Origin: Chryseolinea lacunae
GTDB lineage: Bacteria > Bacteroidota > Bacteroidia > Cytophagales > Cyclobacteriaceae
Length of the DNA stretch: 64,000 nucleotides
NCBI RefSeq assembly: GCF_016735595.1
Contig: NZ_JAERRB010000001.1
Coordinates: forward strand, 124,001 to 188,000
Direction: 5' to 3'
How positions within the stretch are numbered: the first letter of the stretch is position 1; each line of letters starts with the position of its first letter. Below are positions 47,110-54,664 of this stretch, piece by piece. A model generated the notes under the pieces. The model was not told the DNA's origin and searched no databases. It saw nothing but the letters and a program-made list of their open reading frames with translations. The position numbers and the translations under genes were made by a program.

Positions 47110-47699
47110 GCAGCAGAGAAAAAATACTGGCCACCATAAAACAAAACCAGCCCCCCGCCGCTCCACTGCCCAGCCTTGCGCTTAGCGACCTGGCACCCGT
47201 GGCCCCGGGTTTCGATGCCGTCCAAAAATTCACGACCGTGCTGCAAGGTATCGGGGGATCAATTGTCGAAGTAAAAAATTGGGATCAGATTCATGCACAC
47301 CTGTCAGCACAATTTCCGTCGCCTGCCCGCATCATAAATCTCATCCCCGAGATTCACCTTGGCGATTCGTTGAACGCACTGTCCGCCAAACCACACACGC
47401 TCGAAGATGTGAACCTCGCGGTCATCAAAGGACAATTCGGAGTAGCCGAAAACAGCGCCATCTGGATCACCGACACCGACATGGGCGATCGTGCCCTGCC
47501 TTTCATCTGCGAACACCTGGCGTTGGTCATCCGGGCAAGTTCCATCGTAAACACGATGCACCACGCCTACGAGCGCATCCACACCGGCTATGCCTTCGGA
47601 ACGTTCCTCGCCGGCCCCTCCAAAACCGCCGACATCGAACAATCGCTGGTGCTGGGCGCACACGGCGCAAAGACGTTGACTGTATTTTTGCTTCCGTGA
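47106..47699 (+). CDS. lutC: L-lactate utilisation protein LutC
   Basis: A 197-residue LutC/YkgG protein of the LUD domain family; the ATG at 47106 overlaps the lutB stop. Family blocks include IKGQFGVAENSAIWITD, the Glu in FICEHLALVI and the C-terminal GPSKTADIEQSLVLGAHG. It completes the lactate oxidation complex; the glycine-rich end is the typical LUD signature. It converges with a gene on the - strand at a distance of about ten bases. Confidence 0.94.
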   Translation: MSSREKILATIKQNQPPAAPLPSLALSDLAPVAPGFDAVQKFTTVLQGIGGSIVEVKNWDQIHAHLSAQFPSPARIINLIPEIHLGDSLNALSAKPHTLEDVNLAVIKGQFGVAENSAIWITDTDMGDRALPFICEHLALVIRASSIVNTMHHAYERIHTGYAFGTFLAGPSKTADIEQSLVLGAHGAKTLTVFLLP

Positions 47700-47709
47700 A
47701 ATCGCTGGC

Positions 47710-48432
47710 CTATCGTCGCGTCGAATACGTGATGGGTTTCTTGAATTTTTCCATTTCCTCTCTCCGCAGCATGAAGCTCAACGCAAAATAAAACACGTTA
47801 GCATCGATCGGCGCATAAGGCTGTGTGACCACGCCATTCGCATCACGTTCGGAATAGTTGTTATTGTAGAATCTGGAAAGGTAATATTTGAACTTGATGT
47901 TGGCGCCGTGTGGCAATTGAGCTCCCACAAAGAAACCATGCTGAAAAAGATTCACGCGATCGCTGAACCACACGTTGAATTTGTCGGTCTTCTTTTCGTT
48001 TTCAAAAGTCTTCTCCTTGTAGTTGAATGCCAACTCGATTTCATAGCCCGCATACACAAACTTGCCATCCATGTCGCCTACTTTGAACGCCAGTGGAATA
48101 CCGACATTGTAAGTGCGCGCCTTCTTGCGGATGCCTGTGCCTGGCACATCATAGATTAATCCCACGTTGCGCAGGGTGAGCCCCGAGAACCATCCAAAGT
48201 GTTCATTCCTATCCATGTGCACCCACGTTTGCACGTTGAAGAACGGTGAGAACCGCAGTACCGTGCCACGCTCCGCACCGGCGATCGAAAGGTTGGCCAA
48301 CGAAAAAATAGCCTCACCCCCCGAAGACACATAAGGCCTTCTTTTCGGCGTGGTCTCTTTATTGGTGTCGGTTTGTGCCAGAGTGGTTATCACAATACTG
48401 CAAGCAACCAGAACGAGGAAGTGTTTTTTCAT
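47710..48432 (-). CDS. Putative outer-membrane beta-barrel protein
   Basis: The start at 48432 opens a signal peptide (MKKHFLVLVACSIVITTLAQ); the frame to 48495 adds an improbable leader. The 240-residue product alternates polar and hydrophobic residues with many aromatic ends (VGIPLAFKVGDMDGKFVYAGYEIELAFNYKE, GFFVGAQLPHGANIKFKYYLSRFYNN, VFYFALSFML), suggesting about ten beta strands. It may belong to the small outer-membrane proteins of Bacteroidota. No function is evident; it is not in an obvious operon. Confidence 0.72.
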   Translation of the reverse strand: MKKHFLVLVACSIVITTLAQTDTNKETTPKRRPYVSSGGEAIFSLANLSIAGAERGTVLRFSPFFNVQTWVHMDRNEHFGWFSGLTLRNVGLIYDVPGTGIRKKARTYNVGIPLAFKVGDMDGKFVYAGYEIELAFNYKEKTFENEKKTDKFNVWFSDRVNLFQHGFFVGAQLPHGANIKFKYYLSRFYNNNYSERDANGVVTQPYAPIDANVFYFALSFMLRREEMEKFKKPITYSTRR

Positions 48433-48501
48433 AGTGGTGGGGATAAACCTCTTTAACAAAGAGACAATCCAAATGTTCTGCACCCTCAGCACCACAAAAC
48501 A

Positions 48502-48523
48502 AAAAAGCCGGTGACGGCTTTTT
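48502..48523 (-). terminator. Bidirectional intrinsic terminator
   Basis: AAAAAGCCG, loop GTGA, CGGCTTTTT: a perfect nine-pair stem. On the - strand it ends in a T-tract 50 bases after the stop of the following hypothetical gene; on the + strand it also ends in T. Confidence 0.88.
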
Positions 48524-48573
48524 GTTACTTAAGGCAAACATGCAAGAAGAGCGAACGTCGAGAACGCGAACGA

Positions 48574-49227
48574 TCACGCGCAATAAATCTTCAGGCTCTC
48601 CAGAAGGCTTTCATAGTTCATTTCAATTTTTGTGGACGTGTCCGACAGCATTTCGCGATAATATTTCACCAGCGTAGAAAATCGCTCGTTCCGGTTCAAC
48701 ATGGCGGCCACCGTGCCAACGATGGGCCGTTCAATGATGTCGTTCAGATACAGATTTTTGGGACGGGCATCCCGATTCAGTTCCAGGTCGATGGCCGCCG
48801 AACAGCAAAGCGTTTCAAAAAACGGCAGCGCGTTTGTTTCCATGATGCCTTCAAAAATAAAGAGTGCATTCTCCACATCATCGGTTGTTCGCACCGACAA
48901 AATATCATTTTCCAAACCCAGGTTACACAAGTTTGCCCCGATGGTGGGGTTGCAATTAAACAGCGTCTCGGGGCAACCCAGAAACGGATTCGCGAAAATG
49001 TTTATCGAGTTGATGCGTGTATAGAAGAAGGGCGTGATACTCAAAACATTTTCTTCAACCTGTTGAGAGATGTAAACCTGGTTGTAGCCATAGAGTGTTC
49101 CGCGGTGAAACAACACTGTATTTCCTTTACGGTGATAGCGGAAGCCCATGGGTTTTAACAACAGCCTGATCTTTTCAAGGAAGTAATTGTTCTTCATTTG
49201 CAGGCTATGGCGATCGTTTCCTTTCAT
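48574..49227 (-). CDS. Hypothetical protein
   Basis: Start proposed at 49227 (MKGNDRHSLQ) or 49197 (MKNNYFLEKI...); longer frames contain a hairpin and unlikely residues. The 217-residue product lacks a signal peptide and membrane segments, begins with a basic helix (FLEKIRLLLKPMGFRYHRKGNTVLFHR) and is rich in aromatic residues and Asn. I do not recognise any domain. It lies between PorP and a good terminator on the same strand, so it may be co-transcribed with porP. A cytosolic protein is most likely. Confidence 0.55.
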   Translation of the reverse strand: MKGNDRHSLQMKNNYFLEKIRLLLKPMGFRYHRKGNTVLFHRGTLYGYNQVYISQQVEENVLSITPFFYTRINSINIFANPFLGCPETLFNCNPTIGANLCNLGLENDILSVRTTDDVENALFIFEGIMETNALPFFETLCCSAAIDLELNRDARPKNLYLNDIIERPIVGTVAAMLNRNERFSTLVKYYREMLSDTSTKIEMNYESLLESLKIYCA

Positions 49228-49281
49228 AAATAGAGTATAATTAGAGTCTTGATTATTTTTTTCATGTAGCAAGTAATGCAT

Positions 49282-49308
49282 CAGCACTGCAACTGTATTG
49301 CAGTGCTG
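49282..49308 (-). terminator. Hairpin after porP, probable terminator
   Basis: CAGCACTGCAA pairs perfectly with TTGCAGTGCTG around CTGTA. It begins five bases after the porP stop. No T-tract follows directly on the - strand, so termination may be incomplete, allowing read-through to the next gene. Confidence 0.6.
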
Positions 49309-49312
49309 CGTA

Positions 49313-50211
49313 TCAGAAATAAGTATGACAGGGACGTGCCGTGAGGTCCACACGATAGCTGAGCATAAGCTCGTGCGATCCCCCCGCAAAGGGCCCCACG
49401 TTGCCCACATTGAAATCGTAGGCATAGCCAAACCGCACACGCTTGCTCATCTGCATTTCAAACAGCGACACAATGTCGCCGCTGGTGCGGTACGACAATC
49501 CCATGGAAAGAATCTTCTTATAGAAGAGCGTGGCGTTAATATCGGCATTCACGGGTGTTCCCTTTTGCAGGCGAAGGAGGAGCGACGGCCTGAACATCAT
49601 GTCGCGCGACACCTTCAGTATCTTTCCGGCGTTGAGAAAATAATAACGCGGTGCCTCTGCAACGCTGACGCCGTTCGAGACGAGCGTGTTTTCGAAGAAG
49701 TAAGGAACCGACAAGCCTACGTAGAACTTTCGCGTGTTATAGAACACCCCAAAGCCAAAGTTCGGCGTCCAGGTTTTCACGGTACCCAGCGCCTCATCCA
49801 CATCCATCGTGAGCTTGTCGTATGACGACTTGCTGAAGTTAAAGCCGCCCTGCAGGCCAAACGCCAGTTTCCAATCCTGACTTTTGATCTGGTAGGCATA
49901 GCTGAAGTTGACCGACAAATTCTCATGCACACCAATGCTCTCTTTCGATACCAGTATGCCAATGCCGATGGGGCGTTTCACCGCGCCCATGTGCGCCGAC
50001 AGCAACTGCGTTTCGGGTGCACCGGGAATTTTAAGCCATTGAGAGCGATTGACAAGAACACCGTTGAATTGGTTCTGATTTCCTGCGTAGGCAGGATTGA
50101 TGGCCAGGGGCGTGAACATGTACAACGAGTACAACCGATTCTGCTGACCAAAGGCAAGCTGAAGGCCCAAAGCCAGGCGATCGTGAGGGCGAGTTTTGAA
50201 ATGGTTTTCAT
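49313..50211 (-). CDS. PorP/SprF-family outer-membrane protein with apparent frameshift in the signal peptide
   Basis: The mature part is a PorP/SprF barrel (QQNRLYSLYMFTPLAINPAYAGNQNQFNGVLVNRSQW..., GIGILVSKESIGVHENLSVNFSYAY, RVRFGYAYDFNVGNVGPFAGGSHELMLSYRVDL). In the open frame it starts only at a TTG at 50170 without signal peptide. One frame over, the ATG at 50211 starts MKTISKLALTIAWL, a good signal peptide; one missing base in the CCCAAA run (50166-50171, + strand) would give MKTISKLALTIAWLLGLQLAFGQ continuous with the mature sequence. PorP-like proteins act in type IX secretion, usually next to giant SprB-type genes; here it is alone. If the break is real, export should fail. Confidence 0.8.
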
Positions 50212-50324
50212 AAATGGCGTTTTTTTAGATTTTGCTTAGCCCGTTGACAAGCCAAGTGCCACTTATTCAAAACTCTGATGATCAGATAATTAACTAAAAA
50301 AAGACGTATTTTAAGGATCGCAAG

Positions 50325-50364
50325 CCAACGATATTTCGTTGGCACCGACGATATTTCGTTGGCA
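50325..50364. repeat. Tandem 20-base inverted-repeat units
   Basis: Two hairpins, CCAACGA-TATT-TCGTTGG (50325-50342) and CCGACGA-TATT-TCGTTGG (50345-50362), repeat with a period of 20. The shared CGATATTTCGTTGGCA occurs at 50329-50344 and 50349-50364. It may be a binding site for a dimeric regulator or a short extragenic repeat. Confidence 0.65.
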
Positions 50365-50484
50365 GAATGGAAAATTGGCCATGGTTTGACGCGTTAAAAA
50401 AAATCGATTTTTTTTCCCACTGCAAATTTCTTTCAGTGGCGGGCATGACCTTTGGTCCATTCTTCTGCGAGAATAGATGGCGCG

Positions 50485-50513
50485 AAGGCATTACCCGTTT
50501 CGGGTGATGCCTT
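50485..50513. terminator. 13-pair hairpin near carbonic anhydrase stop
   Basis: AAGGCATTACCCG pairs with CGGGTGATGCCTT (one G-T pair) around TTT. On the + strand CTTTTCTTATTT follows; on the - strand, where the gene is encoded, the stem lies 40 bases after the stop without T-tract. Confidence 0.6.
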
Positions 50514-50552
50514 TTCTTATTTATCAAAGCGATGAAAGGGGTATGTCTTCGA

Positions 50553-51269
50553 CTAGTTCAGAAACATGACCTCGCCGGTGTCGAGGTCGTATAGCGCTCC
50601 TACGATTTTGAGTTTGCCTTCGCTTTCCAACTTGGCCAAAGTAGGGCTGTTTTTTCGGATGTCGCTGAGCGATGTTTGAATATTGGCTACGGTGACGGCG
50701 TGCACATAGGCTTTGTTCGACGAAGCTTTTTCGCCGGCAAACGAATTTACCTGATCAACAGCCCGCCCGATTTTCCGTACCAGAAAGGCGATATTGCCGG
50801 TTTCTATCCGATCGATGCCGGCTTTGATGGCCCCGCAGTTTTCGTGGCCCATCACCACAATCACTTTCGCACCCGCCACGGCGCAGCCAAACTCGAGGCT
50901 GCCAAGAATGTCTTCGTTCACCACATTGCCGGCCACGCGGGCGACAAACATATCGCCGATGCCTTTGTCGAACACATCCTCCACGGGAATGCGCGAATCG
51001 AGACACGACAGCACAACTGCCTTGGGATGCTGACCGTTAGCGGCATCGCGCACTTGTTTGCTATGGTTTCGCAGGGTGAGGCGGCCGCCACAAAAACGAA
51101 CGTTGCCGTCTTTGAGGCTTTGAATGATCTGCTCGGATGTGAGCCGCGCCTGGTCTTCGGCCGTTAAAACGGTCTCGGTGATAAGTTCGTCCAGGTTGCG
51201 TTCGTCGCATGGCGACTTTGAACAAGCGGCACTCAGGCATGCAAAAACCGTTATCGCCCCGTATTTCAT
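50553..51269 (-). CDS. Beta-class carbonic anhydrase, lipoprotein-type
   Basis: The ATG at 51269 (MKYGAITVFACLSAAC) creates a lipobox-like LSAAC, so the 238-residue enzyme would be exported and lipid-anchored; a start 18 bases upstream is also possible. The beta-carbonic-anhydrase residues are complete: SCLDSRIP (Cys, Asp, Arg) and GHENCGA (His, Cys) bind zinc, with the ARVAGN block between. It interconverts carbon dioxide and bicarbonate. Its neighbours do not suggest a pathway. An exported beta-enzyme is less usual than a cytosolic one. Confidence 0.92.
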   Translation of the reverse strand: MKYGAITVFACLSAACSKSPCDERNLDELITETVLTAEDQARLTSEQIIQSLKDGNVRFCGGRLTLRNHSKQVRDAANGQHPKAVVLSCLDSRIPVEDVFDKGIGDMFVARVAGNVVNEDILGSLEFGCAVAGAKVIVVMGHENCGAIKAGIDRIETGNIAFLVRKIGRAVDQVNSFAGEKASSNKAYVHAVTVANIQTSLSDIRKNSPTLAKLESEGKLKIVGALYDLDTGEVMFLN

Positions 51270-51336
51270 TATCAGTGTTTTCGTCATAGTGGTTGGTTTT
51301 TCGAAAGATTAAAAAATTTGTGGCCGGATATAAAAA

Positions 51337-51393
51337 GGAAAAAGGCGATAACATCAGTTAACGCCTTCAACATTTAGCTAGTCGCCTTTTTCC
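51337..51393 (-). terminator. 12-pair inverted repeat with an alternative inner hairpin
   Basis: GGAAAAAGGCGA (51337-51348) pairs with TCGCCTTTTTCC (51382-51393). An inner alternative, AAGGCG-A-TAAC-ATCA-GTTA-A-CGCCTT, uses the left arm with 51361-51367. On the - strand the stem is followed by TTTTTATATCC, so it can be a terminator for transcription from the right. Confidence 0.5.
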
Positions 51394-51431
51394 ACGTCTA
51401 TAAGTTTGGCTTTATGATGTAAAGGTGCAGC

Positions 51432-51465
51432 ATCAAACTGCAATGGGATTGCAGTTTGATTTTTT
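51432..51465 (+). terminator. Perfect intrinsic terminator, + strand
   Basis: ATCAAACTGCAA, loop TGGGA, TTGCAGTTTGAT and a T-tract starting inside the stem end. The 12-pair stem is perfect. No + strand protein gene precedes it within 1 kb. Confidence 0.8.
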
Positions 51466-51699
51466 CGCAATATTTTTTTTAAAAAAATTTTCGGCACGGG
51501 TTCTTTCCCGTGCTGATCGATAGCCCGTACAAAAAGAAGTTCGACGCATCGCTTTATCGAATAAGAGAATAAAGACAACGCTTTGTAGGATTATAATGCC
51601 AAATGACCAGTCGTTACGGAGGAGCAATGTGATTTGCTTCCACAAACAGGCAGGAAACAGGGCATCACAATTCAGGATCTGTCGTTTAAATTGGCCGAC

Positions 51700-51966
51700 A
51701 TGAAAAAATCGAAATTCAGTCAGCCTCAGATTTTGAAGATCCTTCGGCAGCAAACCAAAGGCAAGAAAGTCAGAGACATCTGCACGCAGCATAATATCAG
51801 CGAACCCACATTCTATCTCTGGAAGAAGAAATTCCTGCAGCCCGTGTCGCGCGACAAGGTCCGGCTTCGGGATCTGGAAAAAGAAATGTCGCAATACAAG
51901 AAAATACTGGCCGAACAAACGCTGCTTATCAACCTACTGAAGGATCTGCTTTACAAAAAGTCGTAG
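51700..51966 (+). CDS. IS3-family OrfA-like helix-turn-helix protein, solitary
   Basis: The ATG at 51700 (MKKSKFSQPQILKILRQQ) fits the standard IS3 OrfA start; the frame is open upstream to 51634. The 88-residue protein has the HTH (KKVRDICTQHNISEPTFYLWKKKF) and leucine-zipper-like tail (RLRDLEKEMSQYKKILAEQTLLINLLKDLL) of IS3-type OrfA. No OrfB with the DDE domain follows and no inverted repeats or target duplication were seen, so it is a remnant or a domesticated DNA-binding protein. The frame is intact. Confidence 0.8.
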   Translation: MKKSKFSQPQILKILRQQTKGKKVRDICTQHNISEPTFYLWKKKFLQPVSRDKVRLRDLEKEMSQYKKILAEQTLLINLLKDLLYKKS

Positions 51967-52110
51967 ATGTTTCCCATACGTCCGAAGAGTCTTCCGCGAT
52001 TTTTTTCCATTGCGGATACTAATGTGGCAACAGAAAATTCCCACGATCTGCGTCATCGACTGTTCGATGCATTTGTAATACATTCGTTATACACAAAACT
52101 GTCTATCGCT

Positions 52111-52605
52111 ATGGAACATGCAGCGCACACCCGAATTTCGGAAAGCCTTTTCAAATGGATTTTGCTCACCGGTTTGCTGGCAGGAACATTGGATATTCTT
52201 GCCGCCTTTCTAAGCTTCTATGTGACGAATGGAGGGATGCCCATCACAATCCTTCACTACATTGCCGCCGCAGTTTTTGGAATGGAGGCCTTCAAAGGTG
52301 GTGCGCCAATGGCGTTCGCGGGTCTTCTCTTTCACTACATCATCGCCATGGGATGGACCACGCTCTACTATATAGCCTACCCTTACCTCTCCGGTGTGCT
52401 CTCTAAAAACAAATATGTGTCCGGAATTCTCTACGGCGCCTTTGTGTGGCTTTGTATGAACCTGGTGGTAGTGCCCCTCACCGGTCTGAAAACAGCGCCG
52501 TTCGATCTGGCGAAAGCCGGATTGCAGATGGCCATTCTCATGGTGTGCATCGGCTTGCCCATCGCCTTGCGGGCACACAAGTTTTTTACGTTGCGCGGAA
52601 AATAG
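52111..52605 (+). CDS. Four-helix membrane protein, unknown function
   Basis: The ATG at 52111 (MEHAAHTRISESLFKWILL) is preferred over the frame start at 51967, whose extra 48 residues look non-coding. The 164-residue product has four hydrophobic segments: ILLTGLLAGTLDILAAFLSFYV, ILHYIAAAVFGMEAF/MAFAGLLFHYIIAMGWTTLYYI, SGILYGAFVWLCMNLVVVPL and LQMAILMVCIGLPIALRA. I do not recognise the family with certainty (it recalls YagU-like inner-membrane proteins). It lies after the OrfA-like gene with a gap of about 144 bases and ends 24 bases from the convergent CapA-type gene. Confidence 0.72.
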   Translation: MEHAAHTRISESLFKWILLTGLLAGTLDILAAFLSFYVTNGGMPITILHYIAAAVFGMEAFKGGAPMAFAGLLFHYIIAMGWTTLYYIAYPYLSGVLSKNKYVSGILYGAFVWLCMNLVVVPLTGLKTAPFDLAKAGLQMAILMVCIGLPIALRAHKFFTLRGK

Positions 52606-52629
52606 TTTCTCCACGCATTATCGCTTCCG

Positions 52630-53820
52630 TCACGGCTTGGGAGGAACAGTTTCTTCGGCGGGTGGCGGAAGTTCTGCATAGTGCCGGGGCAATCCTTTTA
52701 ACGGAGGCACGTCTTTATTGTGTTTGTTGTACAGCAATTTCGAATCGCTCACAAAGGTGCGATAGGCTGCTTTCGACACCTCGCCTTTCACGGCTTCGAG
52801 CGCCTTCGCTTCGTCGGCCAGCACTGGAATAACATAATAATCCTTTTGTGCATCTACTGTGCGGTGCACCCATTGCAGCGCATAGGCTGCGCTGTCGATG
52901 GTGGTGATGGCGCTGTCGGGTTTGTATTGAATCTTTTTAAGTTCCAGGTAAGCCATCGCGCCACCGTCTGTGTAGCGCTTCCGTTGTCCGGACACAAAAT
53001 TGCCCAACGAGTAGGCAACAAACTGATTTTTATCCTTTCGCCATTCCATCGGCTGAATCACGTGTGGATGGGCGCCGATCACGAGTTGTGCGCCGTGTTT
53101 GAAACAAAACTCCGTCAGATCTTTTTGCACCTTGTTGGGGAGGCTCTGGTATTCGATGCCCCAGTGTGTGAACACGATGATGACGTCGGGATGGAGTTCT
53201 TTCGCTTTTGCCAGATCCCTGTGCATGATGGCTGTGTCGAGCAGGTTCACCACGTTCGATTTGGGAACGGCGATGCCGTTGGTGCCATAGGTGTAGTTGA
53301 GCAGCGCCAGGGTGAAGCCGTTCTTTTGCAGGATGAGGGGCGAGTCGTTGAGGCGCGTCACAGTGTCGACAAACGTGCCGGTGTGAGGAATGTTGAAGCT
53401 GTCGAGCATCATCACGGTTCGCTCCAGTCCTTTTTTGCCGCGGTCAACGCAGTGATTGTTGGCGGTGACCAGGGCATCGAAGCCAATTTCTTTCAACGTG
53501 CGGGCCAGGGCATCGGGAGAGCTGAACTGCGGATAGCCGGTATAGGGCGAGCCGCCCAGCGTGACTTCGAGGTTGGCAATGGAAAGGTCGGCACCCTCTA
53601 TATAAGGTTTCACATATTGAAAGCACGAAGTATAGTCGTATGATTTTGTTGCAGGTTCGTAGGCGGCGGCGATCTGTGTGCCGTGGCCCATCACGTCGCC
53701 GGCAAAGAGCAGCGACAATCGCGTGGTGTCTTGTGCCTGTGCGGCGAGGGTGGTGATGAACAACAGCATGACGGCGATCTGCGTGAGCCGGCATTGAAAA
53801 TTTGATGTGTGTGTTTGCAT
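52630..53820 (-). CDS. CapA-family metallophosphoesterase-like secreted protein
   Basis: The ATG at 53820 opens a signal peptide (ending ITTLAAQAQ); the frame upstream to 53952 is unlikely. The 396-residue protein has the CapA/PgsA (PGA_cap) fold: LLFAGDVMGHGTQ, SIANLEVTLGG, VTANNHCVDRGKKGLERT, VIIVFTHWGIEYQ and VIGAHPHVIQPME. This metal-binding set is found in poly-gamma-glutamate capsule proteins and in similar phosphodiesterase-like enzymes. No capsule genes are nearby. It lies 31 bases downstream of pdeM on the same strand. Confidence 0.9.
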   Translation of the reverse strand: MQTHTSNFQCRLTQIAVMLLFITTLAAQAQDTTRLSLLFAGDVMGHGTQIAAAYEPATKSYDYTSCFQYVKPYIEGADLSIANLEVTLGGSPYTGYPQFSSPDALARTLKEIGFDALVTANNHCVDRGKKGLERTVMMLDSFNIPHTGTFVDTVTRLNDSPLILQKNGFTLALLNYTYGTNGIAVPKSNVVNLLDTAIMHRDLAKAKELHPDVIIVFTHWGIEYQSLPNKVQKDLTEFCFKHGAQLVIGAHPHVIQPMEWRKDKNQFVAYSLGNFVSGQRKRYTDGGAMAYLELKKIQYKPDSAITTIDSAAYALQWVHRTVDAQKDYYVIPVLADEAKALEAVKGEVSKAAYRTFVSDSKLLYNKHNKDVPPLKGLPRHYAELPPPAEETVPPKP

Positions 53821-53851
53821 AGTAGTTATGAGGTCGTGTGCAGGGTTGGGG

Positions 53852-54499
53852 TCAGCTTGTTGTGCTGACTTCCATGATTTTATTTTCCAGGATAATAAAT
53901 ACTTTATCGTTCTTCCGCGGATAGATGCGGGCCATGCCGGTGAACATGCCAAAGGCGGGCAAAAGTCCGGATTGTGCTCCGAAGTAAAAACAGGGCAGCG
54001 TGACTGACTGTCTGCCTTTGCCCCGAAGGTTCACGCCCGGGTGAATGTGGCCCGCCAAATTGTAGGCGCCTTCTTCAATTTCTTCCAGCGGATGGTGCGT
54101 GAAGATAAAAGGACCGATCCGTAATTCATCGTGAAGCTGAATGCCTTTGCGGCTGTACTGGATATCGCTCATGATGTCGTGGTTGCCCAGCACGAGTTCG
54201 AACGAGATGTGACGAAAGTGTTTAACCACCTCGCCAAACACTTCCCATTCGGGATTGTAGTGGCTGTGAAAGAGGTCGCCCAGGCAAATGATGCGTTTGG
54301 GTTTGGTGGCTTCCACCAGTTCGAGGAGCACTTCAACGTTTCGGTCGTTGGCTTTCACCGGCAGGGGTATGCCCGAACGGCGGAAATGGTTGATCTTGCC
54401 CACGTGCAGATCGGCCAGCAAAAGAATCTCTCTTTCGGGCCAGGAAACTGCCTTCTGCGGCCACAATTCCAAACGCTCTCCTAAAATCTCCGTTTCCAT
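53852..54499 (-). CDS. pdeM: Ligase-associated metallophosphoesterase PdeM
   Basis: A 215-residue calcineurin-type enzyme: LLLADLHVGKINHFRRSG, ICLGDLFHSHYN, LVLGNHD and THHPLEEIEEGAYNLAGHIHPGV give all metal ligands. These features are those of the ligase-associated DNA damage response endonuclease PdeM. Its usual partners are a DEXH helicase, an ATP-dependent ligase and an exonuclease; in this window the helicase lies 1.6 kb further on, beyond the phosphate transporter, and the ligase is absent. Confidence 0.9.
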   Translation of the reverse strand: METEILGERLELWPQKAVSWPEREILLLADLHVGKINHFRRSGIPLPVKANDRNVEVLLELVEATKPKRIICLGDLFHSHYNPEWEVFGEVVKHFRHISFELVLGNHDIMSDIQYSRKGIQLHDELRIGPFIFTHHPLEEIEEGAYNLAGHIHPGVNLRGKGRQSVTLPCFYFGAQSGLLPAFGMFTGMARIYPRKNDKVFIILENKIMEVSTTS

Positions 54500-54664
54500 G
54501 AACGGGTCAATCTAATCATCAAAATTTAATTATCATAAGCATTTTCAACACACTGAAAGTCAGTGAAATAGAGGGATTATAGACAAGTTTTAAGAAAAAA
54601 GTTAACATATAGGTAACATTGTGGACGGGAATTCGCCCTAGATTGCACACCGAATTAATGGTTT

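Larger units (their letters stand above)
50212..50552. other. 341-base gap packed with palindromes
   Basis: It holds the hairpin pair at 50325-50362, a 20-base palindrome at 50396-50415 (eight A, TCGA, eight T), a CCACTG/CAGTGG hairpin at about 50418-50439 and the hairpin at 50485-50513. No coding frame is convincing. It lies between porP and the carbonic anhydrase gene. Confidence 0.6.
51270..51699. other. 430-base gap with strong hairpins
   Basis: It contains the long inverted repeat at 51337-51393, the terminator-like hairpin at 51432-51465, a tract of T8A7T4 at about 51472-51491 and GCACGGG/CCCGTGC at 51494-51513. No protein-coding frame is convincing before the OrfA-like gene. A small RNA is possible and is discussed as a finding. 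Confidence 0.5.

Noticed and set aside
51433-51918. 161-codon frame on the - strand over the hairpins and OrfA-like gene
   Set aside because: It runs through a perfect terminator hairpin and the antisense of a clear helix-turn-helix gene.
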